Positions 30,663-42,579 are shown, counted from the first letter of the stretch. The stretch: 64,000 nucleotides of DNA from Deinandra increscens subsp. villosa (GCA_039602395.1 JBCNJP010000010.1:32699828-32763827), one strand, 5' to 3'. Numbers and translations: made by a program. Notes: generated from the letters alone by a model not told the origin.

Positions 30663-33574
30663 AAAAAGAATCGAATACCTGATAATCGATGATCATGAAC
30701 CCATTTCGAAGTCGGGCTTTTTGGAGCAGAATTTGATCCTCCAGAAGAATATGTAGCACCCTGTGGCTTCTTGCTCTTCAGATCAACATTCTTGACAAAA
30801 ACTTCGGCAATTTTCTGAGCATCCACACAATGGAGTGGGAATTCTTTGTCAGAAAATATTTGTTCCGAACCCTTGAGTTTGTAAAATCTCTCGGGTTGAA
30901 CCTTGTCAGCTTTAAAAACATCTTTCTTGACTTGTTTCAGCTTGACTTGCTTCAGACTTTGTTGTTTTGAACCTTGAGACCCATCAACTTTACCATTCTT
31001 GGTCTTGTAACCCAACCCAACATGTTTACCCGAAACCTTTTCATCAGAACCAGAAGATTTATGTCCGTTCTTTGCAAGACGCGAAAACTCAGCTTTCACT
31101 GCTTTAACATTCTTTTGGTCATAGAAAATCCTTTCATCAATAGCAGTCTTCTCAGTTGAACTTGCCGATTTCTCTTCTTCAGTAGACGTAGAAACAGACA
31201 CAACCGTTTCATCTTTCTGATCTTTCTGTGACTTCACAACCTTTCCCCCATCAGATTTCTTATCAACAAATTCAGAATAATCACTAGTTTCTTCCTTTTC
31301 CTTCAGATCATTAACACCTTCTTTGAGACTACCTGGTGGTGAAACTGTTTTGGTAAACAATTTCTCAAAATTTCCATCTTTGGCCAAGAAACTTGTAAAA
31401 GATGTAGAATTTGTAACATTGTTCAAAAGACGTTTTGAATCAATGACTTCAATCTTTAGTTCAGAAATCTGTTGTTGAGCCTTAGCCAATTCTGTTTCCG
31501 TAGCAATCAACTTCTTAGCCACTTTATGAGTTTCATACTTTTGCAACCTCAACTCATCTAATCCAGCCCACAATTCCTTCGTCAGCTTATCTTCATTTCT
31601 TTTCTGAATATCCAAATTTGAAGTTTGCAACTTATTTACTCTTGCCAGTTCCCGCTTCTCATCTAACAACTTCTCCATATCAAGCTGATATGCTTCAATT
31701 TTAGCAACCGAGTCATCAGAAGCCTTGGTAAGTAAATCAAGTTTAATCTTGGACTTTTCAAACAAATTATTAAAATCATTGGCAGCATCCTCAGCTTCTG
31801 CCTTCCATTTCGCAACTTCCTTGACTAAGTCATCCTTTTCTTCAGATAACTTTGTAACTTTCTGTTCAAACTCCTGTTTAACACTTTGAAATTTTGATTC
31901 TTTCTCAACAAACTCTGCTTGAAAATCTGAAAACTTTGCTTTTTGAGAAGAAAATTCTTGAATTAGATCTTCTAACTTTTGTTGTTCATTTGCCAATTCT
32001 TCTATCCTTCTTTTATTTTCCTGAATCAACAACCCATTTTCCTTTATCAATCCTTCTATCTTCTTGTCTTTCTGAGAACAGAACTCACAAACCGATTCAT
32101 AGCCACTATTTCCAGAACCACTTATTTCAGATTCAGAATCAGAATCAGTTAATTCTTCTTCATCATCATTATGAACAATTTGAGCAATCATTGCAGATGC
32201 GGGAATCCATGCAGACTCATCATCGGAATCGGGAGTACAATAAGTACCTTTATCCGAAATAATAGCAGTTAAAGCAAGAGGTGGAGAATCATCAGAAGTT
32301 CGTCCCCAGTCATATTGTTTATCAACTTGAGAAACTAAAGCTGTTGGAGACTTGGATGAAGAGGCATTTGATTTTGAACATTCACGAGCAAAATGTCCAA
32401 AATTGGAACATTTGAAGCATTTTGCTTTTGATTTATCTATTCCAACCTTGCCATCTGGATTTAAACTTTGAAATCCTGTCTTCTTTTTGAATCTTTTAAC
32501 TCTTTGAGCTAACATTGCCAATTGCCAATTGATATCCATTTGCTCAAGATTATCAGGATCAATCTGATCAAAATCTTCTTCAATCAGATTAGATGTTGTC
32601 AAACCACCATTCAACAATCCATAATATGAAGATAACAAGGCTGAGATTAATGCCAAGTGCTCATCCGGTGTTTTTGCTGAATATGAAGTCGGACTTGAAT
32701 GATTTGGAATAGTGAAGTTACATCCTCTTGATGAATTTCCAGAATTTCCTGAACCATGACCAGCAACAAAAGCTGTTTGAGGTGGATTTAATGAATCAAC
32801 ACCAAATGATTTAGACTTTGCATTGATACTTGCAGAATTTTGACCATGATACACTTCAGGATTTTGGAATTGAGCAGTTGACTTGTTTGATGTCATCATT
32901 TCCATCTCTCTAGCATGAAGCTTTCCGGTCAAATCATGAAATGATAATGCAGAATATTCTTTATCATGAGTAAGCAATAATACATAGTTTTCCCACTTTT
33001 CCGGTAATGCTTCCATCAATTTCTCTTTCAATTCCTCCTCGGTCTTTTCAATTTTAACCACTTTCATCTCACTAATCAGATGTGAAAACCTTGAAACAAG
33101 AGCAGAAATATTTTCTTTTTCATAATGTTGAAAATTTTCAAATTCCTTGTTTAACACTTTTCGTCTACTCTTCTTATATTGGTCATTACCTTCACATCGA
33201 GCAGATAAAGCATCCCACAACTGTTTAGCTTTCTTGCAAGTGCTGAATTGATGCAACAACTCGGTAGGTAAAGCCATGGTAAGATAACCATAAACTTTTT
33301 GTTCAAGCTCATAACTTTTTCTTTCATCCTTATCAAAATCTTGAATTTCTTTATACTCTCCATCTGCAGTTGGACGTACATACAACTTTTGAATTGGAAT
33401 CCATAAATCAATATCGTTTGTGCTTATGTATGCAGAAAAACGTTGCTTCCAATTTTGATAATCTTCCAACTTTAACAGCTTAGGAACTTTCTGACTTGTT
33501 CCTATTTCATTATCAAATTTGAGCATAGCTTGTACCGTGCTTTGCATAGCTGCAAATGCTTGAAAATCAGACAT
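30659..33574 (-). CDS. gag of element B, 971 aa
   Basis: The N-terminal region has the copia gag pattern (LEDYQNWKQRFSAYI, then LMEALPEKWENYVLLL). A zinc knuckle CFKCSNFGHFAREC is near residue 390. Residues 500-700 form a long coiled coil rich in E, K and L, followed by a serine- and lysine-rich region. At 971 residues it is far longer than the gag of simple copia elements and longer than that of element A; extended coiled-coil gag is a Sirevirus trait. The start is the first ATG after the leader. The product would assemble particles, but without pol in cis only as a parasite of other copies. Confidence 0.88.
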   Translation of the reverse strand: MSDFQAFAAMQSTVQAMLKFDNEIGTSQKVPKLLKLEDYQNWKQRFSAYISTNDIDLWIPIQKLYVRPTADGEYKEIQDFDKDERKSYELEQKVYGYLTMALPTELLHQFSTCKKAKQLWDALSARCEGNDQYKKSRRKVLNKEFENFQHYEKENISALVSRFSHLISEMKVVKIEKTEEELKEKLMEALPEKWENYVLLLTHDKEYSALSFHDLTGKLHAREMEMMTSNKSTAQFQNPEVYHGQNSASINAKSKSFGVDSLNPPQTAFVAGHGSGNSGNSSRGCNFTIPNHSSPTSYSAKTPDEHLALISALLSSYYGLLNGGLTTSNLIEEDFDQIDPDNLEQMDINWQLAMLAQRVKRFKKKTGFQSLNPDGKVGIDKSKAKCFKCSNFGHFARECSKSNASSSKSPTALVSQVDKQYDWGRTSDDSPPLALTAIISDKGTYCTPDSDDESAWIPASAMIAQIVHNDDEEELTDSDSESEISGSGNSGYESVCEFCSQKDKKIEGLIKENGLLIQENKRRIEELANEQQKLEDLIQEFSSQKAKFSDFQAEFVEKESKFQSVKQEFEQKVTKLSEEKDDLVKEVAKWKAEAEDAANDFNNLFEKSKIKLDLLTKASDDSVAKIEAYQLDMEKLLDEKRELARVNKLQTSNLDIQKRNEDKLTKELWAGLDELRLQKYETHKVAKKLIATETELAKAQQQISELKIEVIDSKRLLNNVTNSTSFTSFLAKDGNFEKLFTKTVSPPGSLKEGVNDLKEKEETSDYSEFVDKKSDGGKVVKSQKDQKDETVVSVSTSTEEEKSASSTEKTAIDERIFYDQKNVKAVKAEFSRLAKNGHKSSGSDEKVSGKHVGLGYKTKNGKVDGSQGSKQQSLKQVKLKQVKKDVFKADKVQPERFYKLKGSEQIFSDKEFPLHCVDAQKIAEVFVKNVDLKSKKPQGATYSSGGSNSAPKSPTSKWVHDHRLSGIRFFL

Positions 33575-33699
33575 TTTTCACTGAAAATAATACTTCAAAA
33601 ACTTCGAACTCAAAAACAGAGGTCTTCCAAGCGGATTTTGGGGCTCAAAACTGGACGGTACTGGCCATAGGCCGGTACAAGTTACGTCAGTTTTAGTGA

Positions 33700-34000
33700 A
33701 TGTCACTTTTCTGCCAGCGGACCAAACCAAATTCAGCGGACCAAATTTGCACTCAACGGATCAGTTCCGGATCAATCTAACTAGCAGACCATATTTGTAC
33801 CTGCGGACCACTTCCGGATCAAATTCACCAGCGGACCAGATGCGGACCAGATATCCTCAGCGGATCAAATTTGGTACGGCGGACCAAGTGGGACGGCGTA
33901 ACTGCCAGCGGACCAGAAAGTAACAGCCACGGACCAAACTTTGAAAATTGCCTGGCGGACCAGTCAGCGGACCAGTTGTTCCATCAGCGGACCAGACGCA
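33700..34000. repeat. GCGGACCA array in the 5' leader of element B
   Basis: About fourteen copies of CAGCGGACCA or close variants (GCGGATCA, GCAGACCA) in 300 bases between PBS and gag. Spacing is irregular. It takes the same place as the AGTTTCGCT array of element A but uses a different word. Confidence 0.9.
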
Positions 34001-34218
34001 GATGAAGCTGAAATCGACTGATTTTCACAAATTTTGACAATTGAAGCTAGAAACTAGATCAGTATGATGCGAAAACACTCCAGGAACATCCAGAAATCAT
34101 TTTTATCCTCGGAATCACTCAGAATTGGAAGAAATTGAAGAAAAACTTACCAAACCCAAGCTTTCTCTCTCTAAAGTTCTGAAAATTGATCAAAAATCCA
34201 GCAGTAGAGCAACCAAAT

Positions 34219-34232
34219 GCTCTGATACCACT
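34219..34232 (-). other. primer-binding site of element B
   Basis: The minus strand reads TGGTATCAGAGC two bases from the LTR end, complementary to initiator methionine tRNA. Confidence 0.9.
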
Positions 34233-34615
34233 TGTTAAACCGAGATCCGATCTTACTACTGCATATTTGATCAATGTAATGAACACGAGATGTAAATAAG
34301 AGATTTCGTATTGAATCACTTGAAGATACAATGAAAGCTCTCTAGTTTCTCTCTCTAGAAATACACACAGAAAGTGTAGAATGACTCAGAGTGTTCAACT
34401 GGTTACCCTGCACATTCTAACACAAACCTATTATACTAAGTGACTAACTACTCAGCGTACCACGTGGTACGCCGGACCATATGGTCCGCCGGACCATATG
34501 GTCCGCCGGACCATATGATACGCCACCTATGATATAGTCACTACAACACATTCTAAAACACGCTCACATAGATACAATACACGAGACACTCATAGCATAG
34601 GGATATGCTCTAACA
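34233..34615 (-). repeat. 5' LTR of element B
   Basis: 383 bp, from TGTTAAACC to GCTCTAACA on the plus strand, so TG...CA on the coding strand. No second LTR is present in the window. Confidence 0.85.
34428..34525 (-). promoter_or_regulatory. LTR promoter of element B: TATA with upstream palindrome array
   Basis: On the coding strand a TATAATA-like box (about 34428-34436) is preceded by a G-box palindrome GTACCACGTGGTAC (34458-34471) and at least two perfect GGACCATATGGTCC palindromes (34474-34487, 34491-34504) plus a partial third. The GGACCA half-site is the same word as in the leader array. Confidence 0.7.
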
Positions 34616-35055
34616 GCGTATCACCAAGAACCTTGGGTTCATTCTTAGCATATCGCCACAAACCCTAGTCAACCTTCCCCTTTTGACTTTTGTTGACTTT
34701 TCATGTTTTTTGATGTTTTTGTCACAGTTTTTAATGATTTGGCTTTTCCTTTATTTACATCATTATTATCACATCAAATCCAATAAAATCGATATCAACA
34801 TGCAATATATCAATTTATGATCACATAGTTAAATTCACATAACAGTTTCCTACATAAGTTGCAACACGTATCGGTATTTAGTTAATCACAAATGTTTCAA
34901 GAATCAACCTTGTGTGTGATGTTGTGATGTGTTTTAAGGCTACTAGACTGATCTAATACCTTAATTGACATGCTACACCTATATACGTAATCTTCGATTT
35001 ATCGGTTTTATCAGTTTTGATGCTCGGGTCTCACCCGATGGGTCAGATTGTCACA
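34616..35055 (-). repeat. LTR remnant of gypsy fragment G
   Basis: On the coding strand an LTR begins TGTGACAATCTGACCC at 35055, directly after a purine tract (AACAGGGGAAAGA, 35056-35070). Its other end is lost where element B's LTR starts. Confidence 0.7.
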
Positions 35056-35295
35056 TCTTTCCCCTGTTAGAGAATTTTCGTCCCAAAAATTAAGATTGTA
35101 ACTCCGTTGCTAAGATTTTAAGAATCGCAAGTTAAGATCGCAACCCCGTTTCTAAAAGTTTAAGATTCACAAGTTTAAAGTTGCAACCTCGTTATAGAGA
35201 GTTAGGAGTTACAGTTTAAATGTTTTACTCAAAAGTAAAGGAAAAATTTCAGATTCTCACATCATCCCTCCCTTTAGGAAATTTCATCCCAAAAT

Positions 35296-35866
35296 TTAAC
35301 ACTTACCTTCGGTTGTCGACATGGGTTGTTTGAACAAGTTCAGATATTTGAGCATCATCTGATCCTCGCGTTCCCAGGTAAACTCTGGTCCATGCTTCGA
35401 ATTCCACCGGCCTTTGACAATCAGAATCTTACTCTGATTGAGTTGTTTGATTTCCCGATCCATTATATCTACTGACTCCTCTATAAAACGCAGTTGCTCA
35501 TCGATCTCCAACCCCTCGAGTGGAACCACGAACGACTCGTATGATAGATATTTCTTCAGATTAGATACATGGAATACGTTATGCACGGTGCTTAGCTCCG
35601 TAGGAAGATTCAATCTGTAAGCGACTGGACCAATTCGTTCGATAATCTCGAACGGTCCAACGTACCTAGTGTTGAACTTTCTTTGTTGACCAAAAAGAAT
35701 AACCCCTTTCCAAGGTGAGACTTTCTGAAGGACGCGGATCTCCTACCTGAAATTCCAACGGTTTCCTACGTTTGTCAGTGTAACTCTGCTGCCTGTCAAG
35801 AGTTGCTGCCATACGATTCCTGATCTGAAAAATCTTCCCTGTTGTCTGTTGAACAAGCTCGGATGT
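35296..35866 (-). pseudogene. gypsy pol C-terminus with chromodomain (fragment G)
   Basis: Minus-strand frames give the end of a Ty3/gypsy integrase (TGKIFQIRNRMAATLDRQQS, then KRRKPLEFQVGD), the linker VHNVFHVSNLKKYL and a chromodomain (FIEESVDIMDRE, WNSKHGPEFTWERED). At least one frameshift lies near 35740. The chromodomain marks it as a chromovirus. The fragment is cut at about 35866, where the opposite-strand end of another gypsy copy begins. Confidence 0.85.
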
Positions 35867-35988
35867 GGCGACCCTAAAAACTTTTGCTTTCTTTCCCCAG
35901 CAACTACAGCAACTACGACAGCCGAGGCTGCGAACGCTACAACGCAAGAATAATTTTCGGGACGAAAATTCCATTTACAAGGGGATGA
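35867..35988 (+). other. 3' internal end and polypurine tract of gypsy copy C
   Basis: Plus-strand sequence ends in TTTCGGGACGAAAATTCC and a purine tract AAGGGGATGA that directly abuts an LTR starting TGTGACATCCGAG. This is the normal context of a 3' LTR. Confidence 0.65.
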
Positions 35989-36205
35989 TGTGACATCCGA
36001 GAATTTCAAGGTTAACTTCCGTTAGACAATCTCCGTTAGTTACGTTATAAGTGTTAACTTAGTAACTAATGCTTAACTAGACCGAATACGTCCACGACCT
36101 TTGGTTGATCACCGAACCCGACCATATGTGTTATGTGTTTATTTATTTATTGTTATTATGTGCAACGTGTTTAATTAATTAATTTTGTAAATTGGCCCTT
36201 TTGGT

Positions 36206-36340
36206 TGCCAGCGAAACTACCGAGCGAAACTGTAGATTCGCTCGGTAGCCAAACTTTCGATTCACACGAATTCAGAGTCAGTTTCGCTTGGCCAGCGAAA
36301 CTGCCAGCGAAACTAGCTCCTGACCTATATATTTTATAAA
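36206..36340 (+). promoter_or_regulatory. LTR C promoter: AGCGAAACT array just upstream of TATA
   Basis: Six or so AGCGAAACT words, including the palindromic pair CCGAGCGAAACT and ATTCGCTCGGTAG and the run CCAGCGAAACTGCCAGCGAAAC, end about 10 bases before an AT-rich TATA region (36326-36340). Element A has the same order of words upstream of its own TATA box. Confidence 0.75.
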
Positions 36341-36839
36341 ACCCTAATCTTCTCATTTTACTTACATCATTTCTCAAAAACACACACACACTCTCCTGAA
36401 TTCTGGTCAGCCGAGAAACACCACGAGCCGTCGTGATCTCAGCCTCGAGACATCACCCATTCGGATCCTAGATCAAACCGTGAGTCTCCAAAACCATTTT
36501 CATGCATATTCTATGTGTTTCCTTAAAAAGCATGCTTAGATCTTCATGAAATCGCGTATGCTTGTAGTATGATGCTTAGGAATGCTAGATCTATCATAAA
36601 GTCTGTAACTTTACGTGTGAAATCAAGCCATAATGAAGATTCATGCTAGTTAGGTTAACTTTGTGCTAAAAATGAGCTTTGAGGTGTTTTTGGTGATTTG
36701 ATGATGAAAACTCATGTTTAAGGTGTTAAAATTGCCTCTGTGATGTTGGTAAATGTTTATGCATGCTAGATATTGAATTACATGATGTATGGAAGCTGTT
36801 AGATTGATTTTTGGTCTTAAAAACGAGTTTTTTTAGCGA

Positions 36840-37165
36840 CTAGCGAAACTGTGCATTCATTAGGCGAAACTATGAAGCGAAACTGTTTGAATATTCATAC
36901 AGCGATACTATGTAGCGAAACTATAGTGTCGCCGGTGAAACTAAGTAACGAAACTACCGAGCGAAACAACCATAGACCTTGTCCCTGAACGAAAGTTCAA
37001 ACCAGTTTCGAGCGAAGCTATGCTAGCGAAACTGTGTCATCAGTTTCGAGCGAAACTAGCTAGCGAAACTGTGTCATCGGGTATTCCCTAGCGAAAGTGC
37101 TGCCCGTGCACATAGCGAAACTGCGTAGCGAAACTGTAGCGAAACTGTGTAGCGAAACTGTGCCA
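36840..37165 (+). repeat. AGCGAAACT array 2 in transcribed part of LTR C
   Basis: About sixteen copies of the word, with TGAACGAAAGTTCA near 36987 and CGGGTATTCCCTAGCGAAAGTGC near 37078. The stretch 36985-37125 is homologous, in the same element-relative direction, to the leader of copia element A (12962-13065). Confidence 0.88.
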
Positions 37166-38590
37166 AGACCAAAATCCAAACTTGTACAACTTATTTGAAT
37201 GCTATGCCATGACTTACCTGATTATGCAATAATGAAACATGCTTTGATTTCTGAGTTACGTGAACCCTCGTTTATGATCAACCATCGGTGTCGTGTGTCG
37301 GTATGTCGTGTCATAGTTCCAACGTGCTATGTTATGGGCCATAGTGACGTAAGTTAAATATTAGACACAAACTAATACTTAAGACCTAAACGTGTTCTTA
37401 GGTCTTCGTTAAGCAAACAATACTTGGATTATTTAGCAAGTGTAGCAGTGCAACCAAAGGTGAGTGTCACTAACCCGTTTACTGTGAGCCCGTTTGGGAC
37501 ACACTGAATAACTTAATGAAAAACAATGCTGACAACCTTATGAGTGCTATGCACCTCTTTTATGAACTTGAAAACCTTATGAGTGCCATGCACCTCTTTG
37601 ATAAACTTGAAGTGTTTTATGGGAAACACTTGTGAAATACTTAAACAACTATTTCTAAAACGAAACTGAAAATGTTTTCGGGATTCATGAGAACCCAAAG
37701 TAAACCGTTTTAATATGGCTAGTGTAGGTTAAAGTCTAACCACATCATATCACATGATTTCTAAGGATTGCCTTGTTAACTGAAAAAGTCCTCAACTTAA
37801 TTGTGCCATTAATTGTAAAGCGAGGGGATGTTGGGTAGATCTACTGGAGTTTGACAAACTCCGCCTCGTGACACTGGAGGTGCACGGAGGTACAATATCA
37901 GCCTATCTGACCGTGATCCCGAGAGGACACGGGGGAGGCAAAGCCGCGATGACGTATGTCCGCAAAACAAAATAGATGATGGCGATGCCACTACAATACT
38001 TAATAGTCAGCTTTGGTACAAACTTCCTTAGTGCATGGAACAACGGATTAGCTACCCGCGATATCGGTTGAGCACTTTAATTCTTACAAAACTAGTACAT
38101 ACCCGATAACGCATGTTACGGACATTACTTTTACTAAATCACTCCACTATGATTATGGACTGATGTATATCACTGAGCATTGCTTTTCACAAATAAATAT
38201 TACCTAAGTATATGTTGACATGATTTTGATTATGAGACCGGGCCACTGCGTGACAAGCCCACTGTGAACTCACCAACCGTTAGGTTGACACTTGCGTGGT
38301 TTAAGCTTTTGCAGATCGCTGAGGAGTATCCGGAGCGGGTTGGCATGGCGCATGAAGATATTTTACTTTTGTTTAAACTAAATTGGGAATTTAAAACAAT
38401 GATTTTGTAAAGCACGTGGTTAGTGCTAAGACAATATTTTCCGCTGCGTATTTTGAGACTTTATTTTATGATATATATTTGGACTTACTCTGATTCGTTT
38501 AGTATTTGTAACTAATGGTTGTGGTCCTGGTTTGCTCGCACCCCTTAACGGTATAAACTCCGTTAGTGGTTAATTAGGGGTGTGACAGAT

Positions 38591-38608
38591 TGGTATCAGA
38601 GCCATAAG
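38591..38608 (+). other. primer-binding site after LTR C
   Basis: TGGTATCAGAGCCATAAG three bases after the LTR end, complementary to initiator methionine tRNA in its first twelve bases. The following leader to about 38753 is repeated in inverted form at 48985-49151. Confidence 0.88.
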
Positions 38609-39151
38609 TTGCAGAGAACTGGAATCATTTTTGAAAAACGATTTGGAAACTGCAACTTGAAAACCTTAGTTACAAACGAACAAACAAACTCCCAAAACAA
38701 AAATTTTCATGTGCCAACCTGGGATACTCGCTCTGCTGTGTAAGTAAATGCTCCGTACGTATGTATCTATACTACCTTATAATGCATATTCTATCAAGTG
38801 GTTGAAAATTAAGATGTACAATCAAAGATGCATTATGTACAATTCCTTAAAGCACAAGTGTTAAATCTCTTAAGAGGTACAAAGGGAAAAGCATTATGTA
38901 CAAGTACTTTATGCATAATTGTTGAATCTCTTAAATCTATCAAAGCACAAAAGATCCGGGTTTAAAGCATAAAAGATCCGGTTACCCGATTGATTTTATG
39001 ACCCGCGAGTTTCTTTTTGTTTCTGCAAACCCTAAAGCCCCAAACGAATTCAACACGCTCTCCTCCTCCACTCTCCTCTCCCATTTCAGGCAACTGTGAC
39101 CTTTGCTTTCCTTCTTCGCTTTTTCACAGTAACATATCCATGGCAAGAGTT

Positions 39152-39235
39152 GGATTGAACCCTCATCCGACGGTGGGCTGCATAATTTCACTCGGATTGA
39201 ACCCTAATCCGACGGTGGGCTGTATAATTTCACTC
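39152..39235. repeat. 42-bp tandem duplication inside H1
   Basis: Two adjacent 42-bp copies with about two mismatches, containing TTGAACCCTCATCCGACGGTG and TTGAACCCTAATCCGACGGTG words. Confidence 0.85.
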
Positions 39236-42200
39236 GGATTCGTTTTTCTCTATTGTCCAAGATGGAGGCTATAAATTCTCTTTCTTTGACGATGATGGAC
39301 GCCACATCTTTCAAACATCATTCTATTATCTGGTAATCTTTTAATTTCCTTTGATTTTTTTTTGATTTTTTTTATTTTTCTGAATTTTGGGAATTCTTAT
39401 TTGTTTTGTGATTTTTGTTGCAGAACCGTCAATCGATCTGTAGCTCCCCCACTAATTTATGTTCTTATTTCGTTGAGGTAGATTCAATTTCAGTTACATT
39501 CGATCTCAAATTCTCTAATTTGTGTTTTACTAGAATCTGGATGTTATTACCATTTCGTAATTGTGATTTAATATGTTGCTTTGATTTAGTGTGATTTAAT
39601 ATGTTAGCATTTCTTAATCTGAATGTCAAGTAGCTATAGATCTCATGATTTCATAAATTTTGTTGCAAGTTAGTGTCAAGTTAGTGTCAAGTTAGTGTTT
39701 CTTAATCTGAATGTCAAGTAGCATTTCTTAATCTGAATGTCAAGTTAGTGTTTCTATTTGATGAGTTTACATGATATGTGTGTTTGCTAAAATTTATTTT
39801 AAACAGTTATGAATTGTAATACAAAAGCCTTTGTTTTAAAGTTGCATATATAAACACTTTTGACCCATGTTGTAATACATAAGCCTTTGTTTTAAAGTTG
39901 CTGCCCACTTTTCTTAGATAAAGCCATATAAAAACTAAATACAGAATCAACCCTCATATGGCTAAGTGAAACTATTTTCGTGAAACTTTTTTAGTCAGAA
40001 TCAACCCTCATAGAAATGATCACAACACACTCTGACCTTAGAAACAGCCCTCAAATGATATCTATGCATTTCACCATGCTTATTTTTCAATGACTATTGT
40101 ATAAAATTCATTGACATTAGCTACTTAGTAACCTATTATTTTTAACCATAGATATATGCAAATATGTTATTACTACATATGTGAATATGTTACTTCACCT
40201 ACAAATCACAGCTCCATAATTGTCTGTCTAATGGCACCATTGATATTCTGTGGCTGGCTGACCCTTTTAATCCTTGCTTCTTTTCTCTTCTACACTTGAC
40301 TTGCTAAGACTAGGTTCAAATGGGGTTGTTTTTCTTGTGGTTTGGGCCATGTGAATTAACTAGGTTGCGAAGACTGGTATAGCAAGGGTAGTTAGGCTTT
40401 TAGTTTCTAATTCAGTTCTAATCATCACAACTATTTTTTAAATGTGTTTTTGTTATGTAGGTCTGGCTTGTCATGATGTGGTTCATAAAGGTAATGCCAA
40501 ATACACATGTTGCTGTAAGGTGAAGAAGCATCTCTTATGGGTTTGTTTTTTTAATCTTAGCTTGTCGTATTTATGGTTATTTTAACAAATTATGAATGTA
40601 TATATCACCGAAAAAACAACAAATCAATTATTAGCAACAGTTATGATAAATAGCACTGTTGTAGCAAGTAGCAACAGTTGCATGTTTTGAAGTTTTGGTG
40701 CTTATGGGTTTTAATCATTTGATCTTGGTATATTATTTATTCAAGCTATTTACTTCTGTTATATTTTTGTTGTAGTCAGATTTTATTAAATCTATTGATT
40801 ATATAGTCAAATTTCTTTCCTAACACATAGCTTAATCTCTCGATGCTTAATAGTTAATTTTTTTGTGGAGATTTAGATGTTGACATGAGCTCTAATGTAT
40901 TTGAAGGTTAAAACAATGTTGAGTTCAATCAGTTAAATTAAGTTGATTTTAGGTATGTTGCTATTGATTTTGGATCAACTAATGATGTTTATTGTGAGTC
41001 TGAGGGAGGTAGCTTCTTAGGGGTTTTAGTTATGTGAGTTTCTTTTTAAGGTTCTTTGTGCTGAGGTTGACTTTCATTTTGCTTTGGGTTTATATTTTAC
41101 TGCTAATGAGTCAAATTAGTGGTTGTTTAAGTGTTTAACTTTCTATTTATGTGTTTTGGCTATCTAGGTATGTTAAGTGTTTTGGCTAAAAATATAGAAC
41201 ATGTTATATCCACAAATTGCGTCATTTGTTGTTGTTAGTTGAATCTGGTTTTCCAGCAACATTATATCCAAATCAGTGGGTTGGGTGTGTGTTATTCTTG
41301 GTGAGTTTTGTGGATTTGGGATGGGTCAAGCTGGTGCAGAATCTGAAATAAGCAAATAGTTTCATTAAGTGCTAACATTTGTGTGTTTGATTGATTATCT
41401 GTTAATTTAATTATGTTTGATTGATTCCCAACGTCAAAATGTTTCTTAGAAGATTTAGTAGAATAGCTCAAGAAGATTGTGATGTAAGTGCTAATCCCTT
41501 GTCCATAGATCCTGATATGCAATGCATCATGTCATATAGCTAATTAATGTGTTCTTTTTTGTTTTTTTTATTTTAATGCTTGTTCAAACCTCATAAATAG
41601 CTTTACTACTTTATCATTTAGATATGCCTCTAACTATAAAAGTTAAGTGTCACCTGATTATGAAATATGCACAAAGTTAAGTGCCACATGTTATCTCTTT
41701 ATTAATTGAAGTAATTTCCTCAATTTGTGTTTTTGGTGTTCAAACCTGATTGTTTTTCTTTTCAAAAACTCTTGCTGTTTTTCTTTAATTTCATGGCAAC
41801 CTTGAAGCAATATAAATAATCTGTTACATAACAGATTGCACCAAAAATCATGTTTTATATTTAGGGGCATGAATAAATAATCTTTAGTTTATTTCACTAT
41901 GTACAAGCCTGTTAGTTTATTTCACTATGTACATGTCAGATTGGGTGGACTTGATAATGGGTCAAAAACAGTTTGTGTTTTTGCTATAGGTTGAAATGGG
42001 TTGGTACTTAGTTACATGTTATAATGACTTACGTTTGGTGGTTTGGGGCGTTGCGGGTGAAGATGGATTCGTTAAGTCTTTCCCAGTTCCCAATGGAACA
42101 TGAACATTTCAATTATCTAAACCGATTATTCAGTTCAATATTTTAAATTTGATTTTTTTTGCAGGTAACTAAATGTATTTCATGGGGTTTGCTTCCTTGA

Positions 42201-42579
42201 CCCAAGGTCTTTCTATTATCCAGCAAAGGTCGTGGAGCTATAAGGATATGATTATTTTGTCTCTACTGGTTCATCTTTTAGGTTTTGATGCTAATGTGTT
42301 GTGTACTTGTTATTTGAGATGAGGTAATTTTGGGTTGGGTTATATTTGGAATGAGGTACTTCTATGTGGTTTTATATTAAATCCTAATGGAATATACAAC
42401 TATCGTATATATAGGTTCATTTTGTTCACTTGATTTACTAAAAAATATATAATATTGGTAGCCTACCCTATCCTATTGAAGTTATCTTATTTACTTGCGT
42501 TAGATTTGAGGAAGAATCACATGTATCCAGGAATATAACCAAATGTTGTTAATCCTCTTTTGATGTTGAGAAATTATAG

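Larger units (their letters stand above)
30126..34615 (-). mobile_element. element B: 5' half of a Sirevirus-like copia element
   Basis: From right to left: 5' LTR, PBS, motif-rich leader, a very long gag and a second zinc-knuckle segment. Protease, integrase, RT and the 3' LTR are absent, so the element is truncated at about 30126. The outer edge of the LTR abuts the remnant LTR of gypsy fragment G. Confidence 0.8.
35989..38587 (+). repeat. gypsy LTR C, flanked by PPT on the left and PBS on the right
   Basis: A 2,599-bp LTR from TGTGACATCC to GGGGTGTGACA, related to the inverted 2,638-bp LTR D (49152-51789) but clearly diverged. It contains two AGCGAAACT arrays. Having a polypurine tract before it and a primer-binding site after it, it has the context of a middle LTR shared by two tandem copies. 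Confidence 0.85.

Noticed and set aside
36840..37165. CRISPR-like array of short repeats
   Set aside because: Spacing is irregular, the words occur in both orientations and vary, and the genome is that of a plant.
37513..38415. Small minus-strand frames within LTR C
   Set aside because: Short, low-quality frames in a non-coding LTR; related LTR D does not keep them open.
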